Made by a program: the position numbers and the translations under genes
Shown: one piece after another, positions 8,334-15,076 of the stretch
How positions within the stretch are numbered: position 1 is the first letter of the stretch
Layout of the letters: every line of letters begins with the position of its first letter
The notes under the pieces: model-generated
The model's database searches: none
Told to the model about the DNA's origin: nothing
The model's input: the letters and a program-made list of their open reading frames with translations, nothing else
Assembly (NCBI GenBank): GCA_900752905.1
Contig: CAADWX010000025.1
Coordinates: 1-64,000, forward strand
Length of the DNA: 64,000 nucleotides
Source of the DNA: Bacilli bacterium
Lineage (GTDB): Bacteria > Bacillota_I > Bacilli_A > RF39 > UBA660
Direction of reading: 5' to 3'

Positions 8334-8981
8334 ATGAAAATCGAACTTAGTAATTTTACTATTGAATATGACAAAGAGATTGATTATATGTCAAATATAA
8401 TTTCAACATTAGAAAACAATACCATTGAAATTTTAGAATTTTTTGAACTTGAAAAACTTTCTCAAAAAAAGAAAGTAGTGATTTTTACTGATAGAGAAAA
8501 ATATAAGAAACATTTGTTGCCATTTGTAAAAGAATTTAAAGAATGGATGTGTGCAGATACATACGATGGTAATATTAACTTGTTAGAAATGTCTGAAGCA
8601 AGAAAATCTAAAGAACATGAAGATATGGATATGGATGAATTTATAAAATGCATACTACATGAGTTTGTGCATTCATGTCAGCAAGAGTGGAATGAAAATT
8701 CTGAGGGTGTTAGTTGGTATTGGGAAGCATTGGCAACTAATTTAAGTAATCAAGATTATTCAACAGTTAGTTTAGAAGATTGTGATTTTGAAAAATTAAA
8801 AAGTGATTTTAATGGAACAGAAAACGGGTATAGTTACTCATATACTTTAGGAAAATACATGCTAGAAAATTATTCTAAAGAAAAATTGTTAGAATACGTT
8901 AAGAATCCAGATTTGTTAAAGCAAGATGCAAATCACATATTTGAAACAGTCAAACAATCACAAAAAAATAAAAAATTATAG
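8334..8981 (+). CDS. HExxH metallopeptidase-like protein (cargo of unit 3)
   Basis: The 215-aa protein carries HEFVHSCQQEW (about 104-114), an HExxH zinc motif, followed about 20 residues later by WYWEALATN. The glutamate there fits the third ligand of gluzincin (peptidase MA-type) enzymes. There is no signal peptide or membrane helix, so it should be cytoplasmic. A ribosome site (TGGAGATGA) precedes the ATG. Its own promoter lies in the DUF1016 tail and a terminator follows. The substrate is unknown. Orphan cytoplasmic peptidases of this type occur in accessory DNA, which suits its setting. Confidence 0.78.
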   Translation: MKIELSNFTIEYDKEIDYMSNIISTLENNTIEILEFFELEKLSQKKKVVIFTDREKYKKHLLPFVKEFKEWMCADTYDGNINLLEMSEARKSKEHEDMDMDEFIKCILHEFVHSCQQEWNENSEGVSWYWEALATNLSNQDYSTVSLEDCDFEKLKSDFNGTENGYSYSYTLGKYMLENYSKEKLLEYVKNPDLLKQDANHIFETVKQSQKNKKL

Positions 8982-8987
8982 AAATAG

Positions 8988-9014
8988 GAATTATCAATTT
9001 GATAGTTCTTTTTA
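8988..9014 (+). terminator. Rho-independent terminator after the metallopeptidase gene
   Basis: GAATTATCA, ATT, TGATAGTTC then a T run; similar in sequence to the terminator at 7411-7436. Confidence 0.7.
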
Positions 9015-9017
9015 TTC

Positions 9018-9034
9018 GACTTACTTTTTGACAA
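9018..9034 (+). repeat. Junction motif, copy 2
   Basis: Exact second copy of the 17-nt motif at 7451-7467, again directly before a comEC relic. Confidence 0.7.
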
Positions 9035-9258
9035 CAACTACATTGGACTATGATCATATGGGTGAAGCTATTAATTTAGTTAATAATTTTAAAATAGAGA
9101 GTGTAATATTTAATTGTGGAGAGTTAAATGATTTAGAAAAAATTAACTAAAGTATTGAATCAAAAAAACATAAAACATGAAATATGTATTAATAATATAA
9201 AAGAAGATAACTATAATTTAGAATTTTTAAATACAAAAATTTATGACAATGAAAATGA
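9035..9258 (+). pseudogene. comEC 3' fragment, copy 4 (unit 4), close to current comEC
   Basis: Begins at the DYDHMGEAINL codons and follows comEC at roughly 94 per cent nucleotide identity by eye, with a 2-nt deletion in the LEKKLTK region that shifts frame. It stops matching comEC after GAAAATGAT (about 9258), where the sequence switches to the DUF1016 3' end. This is much closer to intact comEC than copies 2 and 3. Confidence 0.88.
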
Positions 9259-9355
9259 TACAGTTAGAATTATTATTTGTAAATATAATAATGAGTATGT
9301 TATTAAATATTATTCGGATGATAGAATAATCGTTAGAGAATATGAGTTAGTGTGA
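9259..9355 (+). pseudogene. DUF1016 3' remnant fused to comEC fragment (unit 4)
   Basis: From about 9259 the sequence matches the last ~32 codons of DUF1016 (IIICKYNNEYVIKYYSDDRI to YELV and TGA). Only this tail survives, joined in frame to the comEC fragment. The retained piece contains the whole promoter that serves the following cargo gene. Confidence 0.87.
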
Positions 9356-9361
9356 TATAAT
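9333..9361 (+). promoter_or_regulatory. Extended -10 promoter in DUF1016 remnant (unit 4)
   Basis: TTAGAG at 9333-9338, 17-nt spacer, TGATATAAT with TATAAT at 9356-9361. Transcription should start near 9368, which favours the downstream ATGs of the next gene as its start. Confidence 0.62.
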
Positions 9362-9380
9362 TAAAATGGATGTGATGATG

Positions 9381-10004
9381 ATGAATTTTAAACAAGAAAT
9401 TAATGAATTAGAAATGTTTAATTGTTGTGATGATTTTGTTTTTTATAAAGGTGAAATTCCTATATTATTTTCTGCACCTCATACTATGAGGCAAAAAAAG
9501 GAAGATGGAAGTATAAAATCATCTGAACCTTATACTAAAGCAATAGCATTATATTTAAATAAGTATTTTAATGTATTTTCAATTGTTAAGATTAATGATA
9601 CTGGTCTTGATTCAAACCGCGATAATGATGATAATTATAAAAAAGAATTAATGAAAATAGTTAAAGAAAATAATATAAAATTAGTTATTGATCTTCACGG
9701 TGCTTCAAAAGAAAGGAATTTTGATGTTGAATTTGGTACGTTAAATAATTTGTCAATAGATTTTTCTACGATAAAAGAGTTGGAAGATGCTTTTAAAGAA
9801 AATGGAATAAAAAATGTCTTATATAATGCACCATTTAAAGGTGGTGCGATTACTCAATATTTATATGGTATAAATGATATTGATGTAGTGCAAATAGAAA
9901 TTAATGGAAAATATAGAAATTCAGATAATATTGATTTATTAAAAAAGATTATTGATTCATTAGTAAATTTTATACATCAGTATAATACGTATATAAATAG
10001 ATAA
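9381..10004 (+). CDS. N-formylglutamate amidohydrolase-like protein (cargo of unit 4)
   Basis: The protein (207 aa from this start) shows SAPHTMRQ near the N-terminus and VIDLHGASKERNFDVEFGT in the middle. The DLHG motif and the preceding APH match the N-formylglutamate amidohydrolase superfamily, a zinc-dependent amidase fold; a later FKGGAITQYLYG and IEINGKYR also fit. The substrate cannot be told. ATGs at 9366, 9375, 9378 and 9381 are all possible; I prefer 9381 because the predicted transcript starts near 9368 and GGATGTGATG can act as the ribosome site. No terminator was seen directly after it. It is the last cassette before the tRNA. Confidence 0.72.
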   Translation: MNFKQEINELEMFNCCDDFVFYKGEIPILFSAPHTMRQKKEDGSIKSSEPYTKAIALYLNKYFNVFSIVKINDTGLDSNRDNDDNYKKELMKIVKENNIKLVIDLHGASKERNFDVEFGTLNNLSIDFSTIKELEDAFKENGIKNVLYNAPFKGGAITQYLYGINDIDVVQIEINGKYRNSDNIDLLKKIIDSLVNFIHQYNTYINR

Positions 10005-10261
10005 TTAGGTTAGTGAATATGAATATTAATAGAATCTATATAGAATATTTAGAAAATAATAAATTTATAAAAAAATATAAATATAAACGCTGATAAACTA
10101 TTTAAATTTATAGGAATTTTGAATTTATAGAAGATAATTTAATAATATAGAATATGATGTTATAATAAAAAAATAAAATAGTGTATTATTATGCATGTTT
10201 TTTTGTATAGTGTGTAAACTTATAATGTATACAATAAAAAATAATTAGCATATAATATTAT

Positions 10262-10346
10262 GTGTGTTATGAAGGGTAATATTGTTTGTACGCTACAGCA
10301 AATAGCGTTTATATAGATAGAGAACAAATTTGTTCTCTTTTTTTTA
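10262..10346 (+). ncRNA. Possible small RNA ending in a strong terminator
   Basis: A TATAAT-like box at 10251-10256 is followed by a stretch containing the stem CGCTA/TAGCG (about 10291-10307), then a perfect 20-nt palindrome (arms AGAGAACAAA/TTTGTTCTCT, 10319-10338) and a T run. No ORF lies upstream that would need this terminator, since the previous gene ends 260 nt earlier. It matches no RNA family that I recognise. Confidence 0.3.
10319..10346 (+). terminator. Rho-independent terminator
   Basis: Perfect 10-bp palindromic stem and eight or more T. Confidence 0.85.
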
Positions 10347-10354
10347 AATTTATA

Positions 10355-10382
10355 TTGAATAAAAAAAATTTTATGTTATAAT
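10355..10382 (+). promoter_or_regulatory. Promoter of tRNA-Lys
   Basis: TTGAAT at 10355-10360 and TATAAT at 10377-10382, 16-nt spacer, ending 12 nt before the tRNA. Confidence 0.7.
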
Positions 10383-10394
10383 TATTTATGTAAT

Positions 10395-10471
10395 GTCTCC
10401 TTAGCTCAGTTGGCTAGAGCACGTGACTCTTAATCTCGGGGTCCAGGGTTCGAATCCCTGAGGGGACACCA
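10395..10471 (+). tRNA. tRNA-Lys(CTT), with encoded CCA
   Basis: A full cloverleaf: acceptor GTCTCCT/AGGGGAC, D stem GCTC/GAGC, anticodon loop CTCTTAA with anticodon CTT (reads AAG), T arm CAGGG-TTCGAAT-CCCTG, discriminator A and encoded CCA. The anticodon stem is CGTGA/TCTCG, which leaves a T-T mismatch at the middle pair (29-41); I expect TCACG in normal bacterial tRNA-Lys. It stands alone between its own promoter and terminator. Confidence 0.93.
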
Positions 10472-10481
10472 TTATGAAAAT

Positions 10482-10510
10482 AACCGTTGAAATTCAGCGG
10501 TTTTTTATTT
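10482..10510 (+). terminator. Rho-independent terminator of tRNA-Lys
   Basis: AACCGTTGA, AAT, TCAGCGGTT (9 bp with one G-T pair), then a T run. Confidence 0.85.
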
Positions 10511-10530
10511 TTTTAGTCTTGTTATTTTAC

Positions 10531-10559
10531 TTGAAATTTTTTTAGGTTATTAGTATAAT
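10531..10559 (+). promoter_or_regulatory. Promoter for the 10570 gene
   Basis: TTGAAA at 10531-10536 and TATAAT at 10554-10559, 17-nt spacer. The predicted start of transcription is only a few nt before the first ATG. Confidence 0.65.
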
Positions 10560-10569
10560 TGTTTTAGAG

Positions 10570-10956
10570 ATGATTTATGTGGAAAGAAATAAAATTGAAA
10601 AATTTATACAATTTGTTGTTGATCTTGTACAAGAAGATGATACTTTTATGAATGGTGGATCCGCTGGTTATTATTTTACTCATGGCGGATGTTATGAATT
10701 ATTTAAAGTAGTAAATCATTATATTCCTGAGACAGTTTGTATGATAAATAAAGAATTAGATCATTGTGCGATAGGTTATAATAACAATATTTATGATGCA
10801 TTAGGAATTGTTGAAAATAAAGATGAGTTTTCTATTGCTACAAAAGAAGATATAGAATATATGGAAAGATCTTTTGGCCTTAAAATTAAATCGTTAGAAT
10901 CTGATAATATAATAAATGAGGTTGAAGAATGTAATATAAAAGGTATACTTTATTAG
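10570..10956 (+). CDS. Hypothetical protein, possible Cys-His-Asp papain-like fold
   Basis: A 128-aa soluble protein I do not recognise with certainty. It has HGGCYELFKVVNHY (Cys about 37), DHCAIGYNN (His about 64) and IYDALG (Asp about 73). Spacing of Cys, His and Asp resembles small papain/NlpC-like or transglutaminase-like proteins found with mobile genes, but this is only a pattern match. The ATG at 10570 lies almost at the predicted transcript start; a GTG at 10579 behind GAGATGATT is an equally good start. The stop overlaps the stop of the convergent amidase gene. Confidence 0.55.
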   Translation: MIYVERNKIEKFIQFVVDLVQEDDTFMNGGSAGYYFTHGGCYELFKVVNHYIPETVCMINKELDHCAIGYNNNIYDALGIVENKDEFSIATKEDIEYMERSFGLKIKSLESDNIINEVEECNIKGILY

Positions 10957-10966
10957 TATGCCTTTT
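10938..10966. terminator. Bidirectional terminator between convergent genes
   Basis: AAAAGGTATACT and AGTATGCCTTTT form a 12-bp stem (one G-T pair) with T residues on one side and A residues on the other, so it can serve both the 10570 gene and the amidase. Confidence 0.75.
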
Positions 10967-12194
10967 TAATTTCTTTATCTATTGATTTCGCAATAGCATC
11001 AATATATTTGTCTTTATTTGTTTTTATGTTGTTTAAATCAGTATTATCAATTATATATCCAAGTTCTATTAAGTAACTTTCAACTCCAATATTTGAGTTG
11101 TAATAAGGATTATTGCCATATGTAGATATATTGTTTGCAACATATGCTCCAGTCATTATTCCACCAGTTTCTCTTATTATAAACAAATAATTAGTATTTG
11201 TAGATATTCTAGATAGTTCATATCCTTTTTCTTTAGCACTTTCTTTTGCATTATTTACATCATTTAAAGTTAAAGTTCTTACATAAACTCCGTCTTGTAC
11301 TTTGTAATGAGTATTATTTGAATATGTTGTATTTGCTTTTTCTACTATATTTTTTACTATAGTACTTGCAAATTCAAGATTGGTATTATATGGAGCATAA
11401 ACTTCAACTCCGTGAATATTTCCTTTGATTGATAAACTATTTAAGTGAAGGGATATTAAATATTTTGCTTTAACATCTTGTGGGATGATAGCTCTTCCAT
11501 TTTCTCCATAGGGTGATAAATATTTATTTTCATCTCTTGTTAATTTTACTTTATAGCCTAAATTTTCTAAATTTTCTTTTAATGAAATAGCATATTCTAA
11601 TGTATAAAATGCTTCTGTATCACTTCCATATATTGCTCCAGTATCATTACCACCATGTCCAGCATCTATTACAATATCGTATATGTTATTATCTTTTTTT
11701 GACTTAGTTGTTTTAATTTTAAATACATTTATATTATTTACTTTACTTGATGTTATAGTTGTTTTTTTATTTTCTTTTATTGCATAATACTCCGAATTGT
11801 TATATTCGGTATTATTGTTAAGACTATAATATTTATCGTTTATTTTTAAAAGTACATAATAATTTTTACATTTTAAATTTTCTAAATTTATGCCTTCATT
11901 TATATATTGAGACAAGTAGAATGTAGTTTTGTTATCATTTTGCTCATAATTTAATTTATAATTTATTTCTTCTTTGTTATTTTTTAATGCAATACTTATG
12001 TTTTTAATATCAGTATTTAAATTAATATTTCCTTTAATATTAAGATGTGTACCATATATTGTATATTCTTCTATATTAGCTTCTTGTTTTTCTATTATTT
12101 TTATTACTTTATCACTTATATAAAGAGAGTATATAGTAATAATTGAAATAGATATACATAATATAATTATGATACTTATAATTCTTTTTTTCAT
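10953..12194 (-). CDS. N-acetylmuramoyl-L-alanine amidase (Amidase_3), membrane-anchored
   Basis: This enzyme cleaves the bond between the glycan strand and the stem peptide of peptidoglycan. The 413-aa protein has an N-terminal membrane helix (about 5-27), an uncharacterised extracellular region of about 140 residues, and a C-terminal Amidase_3 domain. The domain opens with IVIDAGHGGNDTGA (zinc His), then has YLISLHLNS (second His), and keeps a catalytic glutamate candidate in SYLIELGYI. It resembles CwlD-type amidases, which act on the spore cortex; a sporulation link is plausible given sigE nearby but unproven. The ATG at 12194 follows GTGGTGG. It is the only minus-strand gene in the first 39 kb. 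Confidence 0.88.
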   Translation of the reverse strand: MKKRIISIIIILCISISIITIYSLYISDKVIKIIEKQEANIEEYTIYGTHLNIKGNINLNTDIKNISIALKNNKEEINYKLNYEQNDNKTTFYLSQYINEGINLENLKCKNYYVLLKINDKYYSLNNNTEYNNSEYYAIKENKKTTITSSKVNNINVFKIKTTKSKKDNNIYDIVIDAGHGGNDTGAIYGSDTEAFYTLEYAISLKENLENLGYKVKLTRDENKYLSPYGENGRAIIPQDVKAKYLISLHLNSLSIKGNIHGVEVYAPYNTNLEFASTIVKNIVEKANTTYSNNTHYKVQDGVYVRTLTLNDVNNAKESAKEKGYELSRISTNTNYLFIIRETGGIMTGAYVANNISTYGNNPYYNSNIGVESYLIELGYIIDNTDLNNIKTNKDKYIDAIAKSIDKEIKKAY

Positions 12195-12252
12195 ATGAGT
12201 TAACCACCACTTTAATTATAACAAAAAAGTTTTATATATTCTATATACTGTG

Positions 12253-12282
12253 TTGACTTTTTATAAATATGTGTGTTAAAAT
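12253..12282 (+). promoter_or_regulatory. Promoter of secE-nusG
   Basis: TTGACT at 12253-12258 and TAAAAT at 12277-12282 with an 18-nt spacer, about 55 nt before secE. Confidence 0.7.
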
Positions 12283-12335
12283 TTATTTAGACACAGATAG
12301 GTGTTTTTATTTTAGAAAAAAATAAGAGGTGCAAT

Positions 12336-12515
12336 ATGAAGAAATTAGCTAGATTTCTAGATAGTGTAAAAAAAGAAATGAAGAAAGTTAGATGGCCAAA
12401 GAAAAATGAAATATTAACTTATGGTACAGTTACAGTATTATTTGTTTTAACGTTTGCAGCATTTTTTGGTATACTTGATGTTGTAATATCAAGCATTAAA
12501 ACATTAGTGGGGTAG
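12336..12515 (+). CDS. secE: SecE, preprotein translocase subunit
   Basis: A 59-aa single-helix protein. The N-terminal amphipathic part contains VKKEMKKVRWPKKNEI, the SecE signature, followed by a membrane helix (TVTVLFVLTFAAFFGILDVV). SecE clamps SecY in the general protein export channel. AAGAGGTGC precedes the ATG. It ends 3 nt before nusG, the classic pairing. No rpmG (L33) gene lies in front, unlike many Firmicutes. Confidence 0.95.
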   Translation: MKKLARFLDSVKKEMKKVRWPKKNEILTYGTVTVLFVLTFAAFFGILDVVISSIKTLVG

Positions 12516-12518
12516 ATT

Positions 12519-13052
12519 ATGGAAAAAGAATGGTATGTAGTTAATACTTATTCTGGGCACGAGAATAAGGTAAAAGAAAAATTAGAAATGCGTGCTAGTA
12601 CAATGGGAATGGAAGATTATATATTTAGAGTAGTTGTTCCAGAGCAAAAAGAAGTTGAATATAAAGATGGGAAAGAAAAAGTAAAAGTTAAAAAGATGTT
12701 CCCTGGATATATTTTAGTTGAGATGATTATGACTGATGAGGCTTGGTTTATAGTAAGAAATACACCTGGTGTTACAGGATTTATAGGTTCATCAGGAAAG
12801 GGAGCTAAACCATTTCCTTTAACTCCACAAGAAGTTGATAAAATACTTGGTAGTATGGGAATGAGCAGACTTGAAATTGGTAATAATTTAAATATTGGTG
12901 ATATGGTTAAAGTAATAAATGGTCCTTTTACATCAATGTATGGAAAAGTTAAAAGTATTGATATGGAAAACCAAAAATTAGAAGTTACTCTTGACTTATT
13001 TGGGCAAGAAACTGTTGTTGAACTTGGAATAAGTGAAATAGAGAAAGCTTAA
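12519..13052 (+). CDS. nusG: NusG, transcription elongation/termination factor
   Basis: At 177 aa this is a full-length NusG: NGN domain beginning KEWYVVNTYSGHENKVKE with MFPGYILVEM and RNTPGVTGFIG, then the C-terminal KOW domain (IGDMVKVINGPFTSMYGKV). NusG binds RNA polymerase and couples transcription to translation or pausing. It is read from the secE promoter and is followed by a separate promoter for rplK. Confidence 0.97.
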   Translation: MEKEWYVVNTYSGHENKVKEKLEMRASTMGMEDYIFRVVVPEQKEVEYKDGKEKVKVKKMFPGYILVEMIMTDEAWFIVRNTPGVTGFIGSSGKGAKPFPLTPQEVDKILGSMGMSRLEIGNNLNIGDMVKVINGPFTSMYGKVKSIDMENQKLEVTLDLFGQETVVELGISEIEKA

Positions 13053-13064
13053 ATAAATTAATTG

Positions 13065-13093
13065 TTTACAAAACAGAAAAAATATGTTATTAT
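13065..13093 (+). promoter_or_regulatory. Promoter of rplK-rplA
   Basis: TTTACA at 13065-13070 and TATTAT at 13088-13093 with a 17-nt spacer, leaving a leader of about 95 nt. Confidence 0.7.
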
Positions 13094-13125
13094 TAATTAG
13101 CTATATTATTTATTAATATAGATTA

Positions 13126-13162
13126 AGTGGGAGATGTTGGCGGATATCATTTGAACCACTCG
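13126..13162 (+). promoter_or_regulatory. Candidate L1-binding leader upstream of rplK
   Basis: AGTGG at 13126-13130 pairs with CCACT at 13156-13160 and is followed by GAG, giving GTGGGAG...CCAC. The same pattern occurs before rplA (13638-13670). Ribosomal protein L1 is known to repress its own operon by binding an mRNA mimic of its rRNA site; the match is by eye. Confidence 0.55.
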
Positions 13163-13191
13163 CGAAAAAGTATAATATAGGAGGTGTTTTC

Positions 13192-13617
13192 GTGGCAAAA
13201 GAAATTACAAAAATAATTAATTTACAAATTCCTGCTGGAAAAGCTACTCCAGCACCACCAGTAGGTACAGTACTTGGACCTGCAGGTATAAATTTAGGGG
13301 AATTTGTTACAAAATATAATGATGCTACAAGAGATAAAATGGGAGATATAATACCAGTTGAAATTACTGTTTATGATGACAGATCATTTGACTTTGTATT
13401 AAAAACTCCACCAACTGCATTCTTAATTAAGAAATTTGCAAAAATTAATAAAGGATCAGTTAAAGGTTCAACTGAAACTGTAGCAACACTTACAAAAGAA
13501 CAATTAAGAGAAATTGCTGAAATTAAATTGCCAGACTTAAATGCTTATGGAGTAGAAGAAGCTATGAGAATAGTTGAAGGAACTGCTCGTAACATGGGTG
13601 TTAAAGTATCTGAATAA
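13192..13617 (+). CDS. rplK: Ribosomal protein L11
   Basis: A 141-aa L11, the GTPase-associated-centre protein of the 50S subunit. It begins with a GTG preceded by AGGAGGTG and shows INLQIPAGKATPAPPVGT, LGPAGINLGEFV, the C-terminal rRNA-binding part (FVLKTPPTAFLIKKFAK) and IAEIKLPDLNA. The length is standard. First gene of rplK-rplA. Confidence 0.98.
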   Translation: MAKEITKIINLQIPAGKATPAPPVGTVLGPAGINLGEFVTKYNDATRDKMGDIIPVEITVYDDRSFDFVLKTPPTAFLIKKFAKINKGSVKGSTETVATLTKEQLREIAEIKLPDLNAYGVEEAMRIVEGTARNMGVKVSE

Positions 13618-13637
13618 AAACATGTAGGTTAATTACC

Positions 13638-13670
13638 TATGTGGGAGGAAAAATCCGCAAATACCACATA
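13638..13670 (+). promoter_or_regulatory. Candidate L1-binding stem between rplK and rplA
   Basis: TATGTGG (13638-13644) and CCACATA (13664-13670) form a perfect 7-bp stem around a GGAGG-containing internal segment. It lies just ahead of the rplA ribosome site and repeats the GTGGGAG...CCAC pattern of 13126-13162. Confidence 0.55.
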
Positions 13671-13683
13671 AGGAGGAAATAAA

Positions 13684-14379
13684 ATGAAAAAAGGTAAGAA
13701 ATATGTAGCTGCATCTTCAAAAATAGATAAGACTAAATCTTATACTAAAGAAGAAGCTATTAAATTAGTTAAAGAAACTTCAACAGCTAATTTTGATGCA
13801 ACTGTAGAGCTTGCACTTAGATTAAATCTTGATACTAAGAAAGCTGATCAACAATTAAGAGGTGCATTAGTACTTCCAAATGGAACAGGAAAAACTAAAA
13901 AAGTATTAGTTATTGCAAAAGGACCTGCTGCTCAAGCTGCAAAAGATGCTGGTGCTGATTATGTAGGAGATACTGACATGCTTGAAAAAATCGAAAAAGA
14001 AAATTGGTTTGATTTCGATGTTATGGTAGCAACTCCTGATATGATGCCTGCTTTAGGAAAACTTGGAAAAATTTTAGGGCCTAAAGGATTAATGCCAAAT
14101 CCAAAAACTGGAACAGTTACAATGGATACTAAAAAAGCTGTAGAAGAAGTTAAAAAAGGACGTGTAGAATACAGAACTGATAGTTATGGTAATTTACATG
14201 TTATCATTGGAAAGGTATCTTTCGATGATGAAAAATTAGTTGAAAATCTTAATGCTTTCATGAACTTGATTAATAAAACTAAACCTATGACAGTAAAAGG
14301 TAAATATATTTTAAATGTTGCTGTTACTTCAACAATGGGACCAAGTGTTAAAATTAGTCAAGAAAGCTTTGACTTTTAA
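13684..14379 (+). CDS. rplA: Ribosomal protein L1
   Basis: A 231-aa L1 of normal length with the signature [22 protein letters not shown]. It forms the L1 stalk and helps deacylated tRNA leave the ribosome; it also acts as a translational repressor of its operon. AAGGAGGAA precedes the ATG. Confidence 0.98.
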   Translation: MKKGKKYVAASSKIDKTKSYTKEEAIKLVKETSTANFDATVELALRLNLDTKKADQQLRGALVLPNGTGKTKKVLVIAKGPAAQAAKDAGADYVGDTDMLEKIEKENWFDFDVMVATPDMMPALGKLGKILGPKGLMPNPKTGTVTMDTKKAVEEVKKGRVEYRTDSYGNLHVIIGKVSFDDEKLVENLNAFMNLINKTKPMTVKGKYILNVAVTSTMGPSVKISQESFDF

Positions 14380-14427
14380 TTAAAAATATGTTAGAATTAA
14401 ATTGTTTCTTGAAAAATATATATTAAT

Positions 14428-14531
14428 ACCGTAGACAGTAGGTGCTATTAGCTTAATTTCCTACCGAGGATCTTAAATAAATTTTTAAGTCTTTGGCCTT
14501 ACTGTGAAAAGTTAGGCCTTTTTTATACGGT
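14428..14531 (+). promoter_or_regulatory. L10 leader (rplJL attenuator)
   Basis: The interval between rplA and rplJ has the layout of the L10 leader: outer closing pair ACCGT/ACGGT, a conserved-looking GTAGACAGTAGGTGC and CCTACCGAGGAT, and a terminator-like hairpin (GGCCT...AGGCC, 14495-14518) with a T run. Binding of the L10-L12 complex is known to favour termination in relatives, giving feedback on rplJ-rplL. Confidence 0.85.
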
Positions 14532-14559
14532 GACTCTAAAAAAATGAGGAGGTGCTAAA

Positions 14560-15051
14560 ATGGCAAACCAAAAGATAATTGAAAGAAAATCTCAAACAGT
14601 ATCAGAAATAGCTGATAAAATTAAAAATTCAAGTTCGGTTGTATTCTTTGAATATAGAGGACTTACTGTTGGAGAAACAAATGCTTTAAGAAAAATCTTA
14701 AAAGAAACAAATTCAGAGTATAAAGTTTACAAAAACACACTTGCATCACGTGCTCTTGATTCTTTAAACATTGATTTAAAAGAACACATGAATGGTCCAA
14801 AGGCTATCGCTTTTGGTACAGATGCAATCGCACCAATTAAAGCTTTAAGTGATTTTGCAAAAACTCATAAAGCTTTAGAATTAAAAGTTGGTATCGTTGA
14901 TGGTGAAATAGCTGATGAAAAAATGTTAAAAGAATTAGCTGCTATACCATCAAGAGAAGGATTACTTACAATGTTTGCTTCTGGTTTAATGCAACATGTA
15001 AGAGACTTCGCAATATGCTTAGATTTACATAGTAAAAATTTAGAAAAATAA
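14560..15051 (+). CDS. rplJ: Ribosomal protein L10
   Basis: A 163-aa L10, base of the L7/L12 stalk. Typical motifs are SSSVVFFEYRGLTVGETNALRKILKE and YKVYKNTLASRAL, with a C-terminal helix that binds L12 dimers. GAGGAGGTGC precedes the ATG. It lies directly behind the L10 leader and 25 nt ahead of rplL. Confidence 0.97.
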   Translation: MANQKIIERKSQTVSEIADKIKNSSSVVFFEYRGLTVGETNALRKILKETNSEYKVYKNTLASRALDSLNIDLKEHMNGPKAIAFGTDAIAPIKALSDFAKTHKALELKVGIVDGEIADEKMLKELAAIPSREGLLTMFASGLMQHVRDFAICLDLHSKNLEK

Positions 15052-15076
15052 TTTATAGGAAAGTGGGGAATTTAAA

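Larger units (their letters stand above)
10005..10394. other. Non-coding interval between the cassette array and tRNA-Lys
   Basis: About 390 nt without a credible gene; stops occur in all frames. It is extremely AT-rich up to about 10260 with several TATAAT-like strings, which I cannot separate from background. The right part holds a possible small transcript (10262-10346) with a strong terminator, then the tRNA promoter. Confidence 0.6.

Noticed and set aside
4475-10004. A classical defence island or restriction-modification system
   Set aside because: DinD and DUF1016 are often near such systems, but no methyltransferase, restriction subunit, helicase or known toxin-antitoxin pair is present; the cargo genes are unrelated.
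10395-10471. tRNA-Lys as the attachment site of the accessory zone
   Set aside because: No repeat of the tRNA 3' end was seen on the far side of the array and no integrase gene is present; comEC is the better candidate target.
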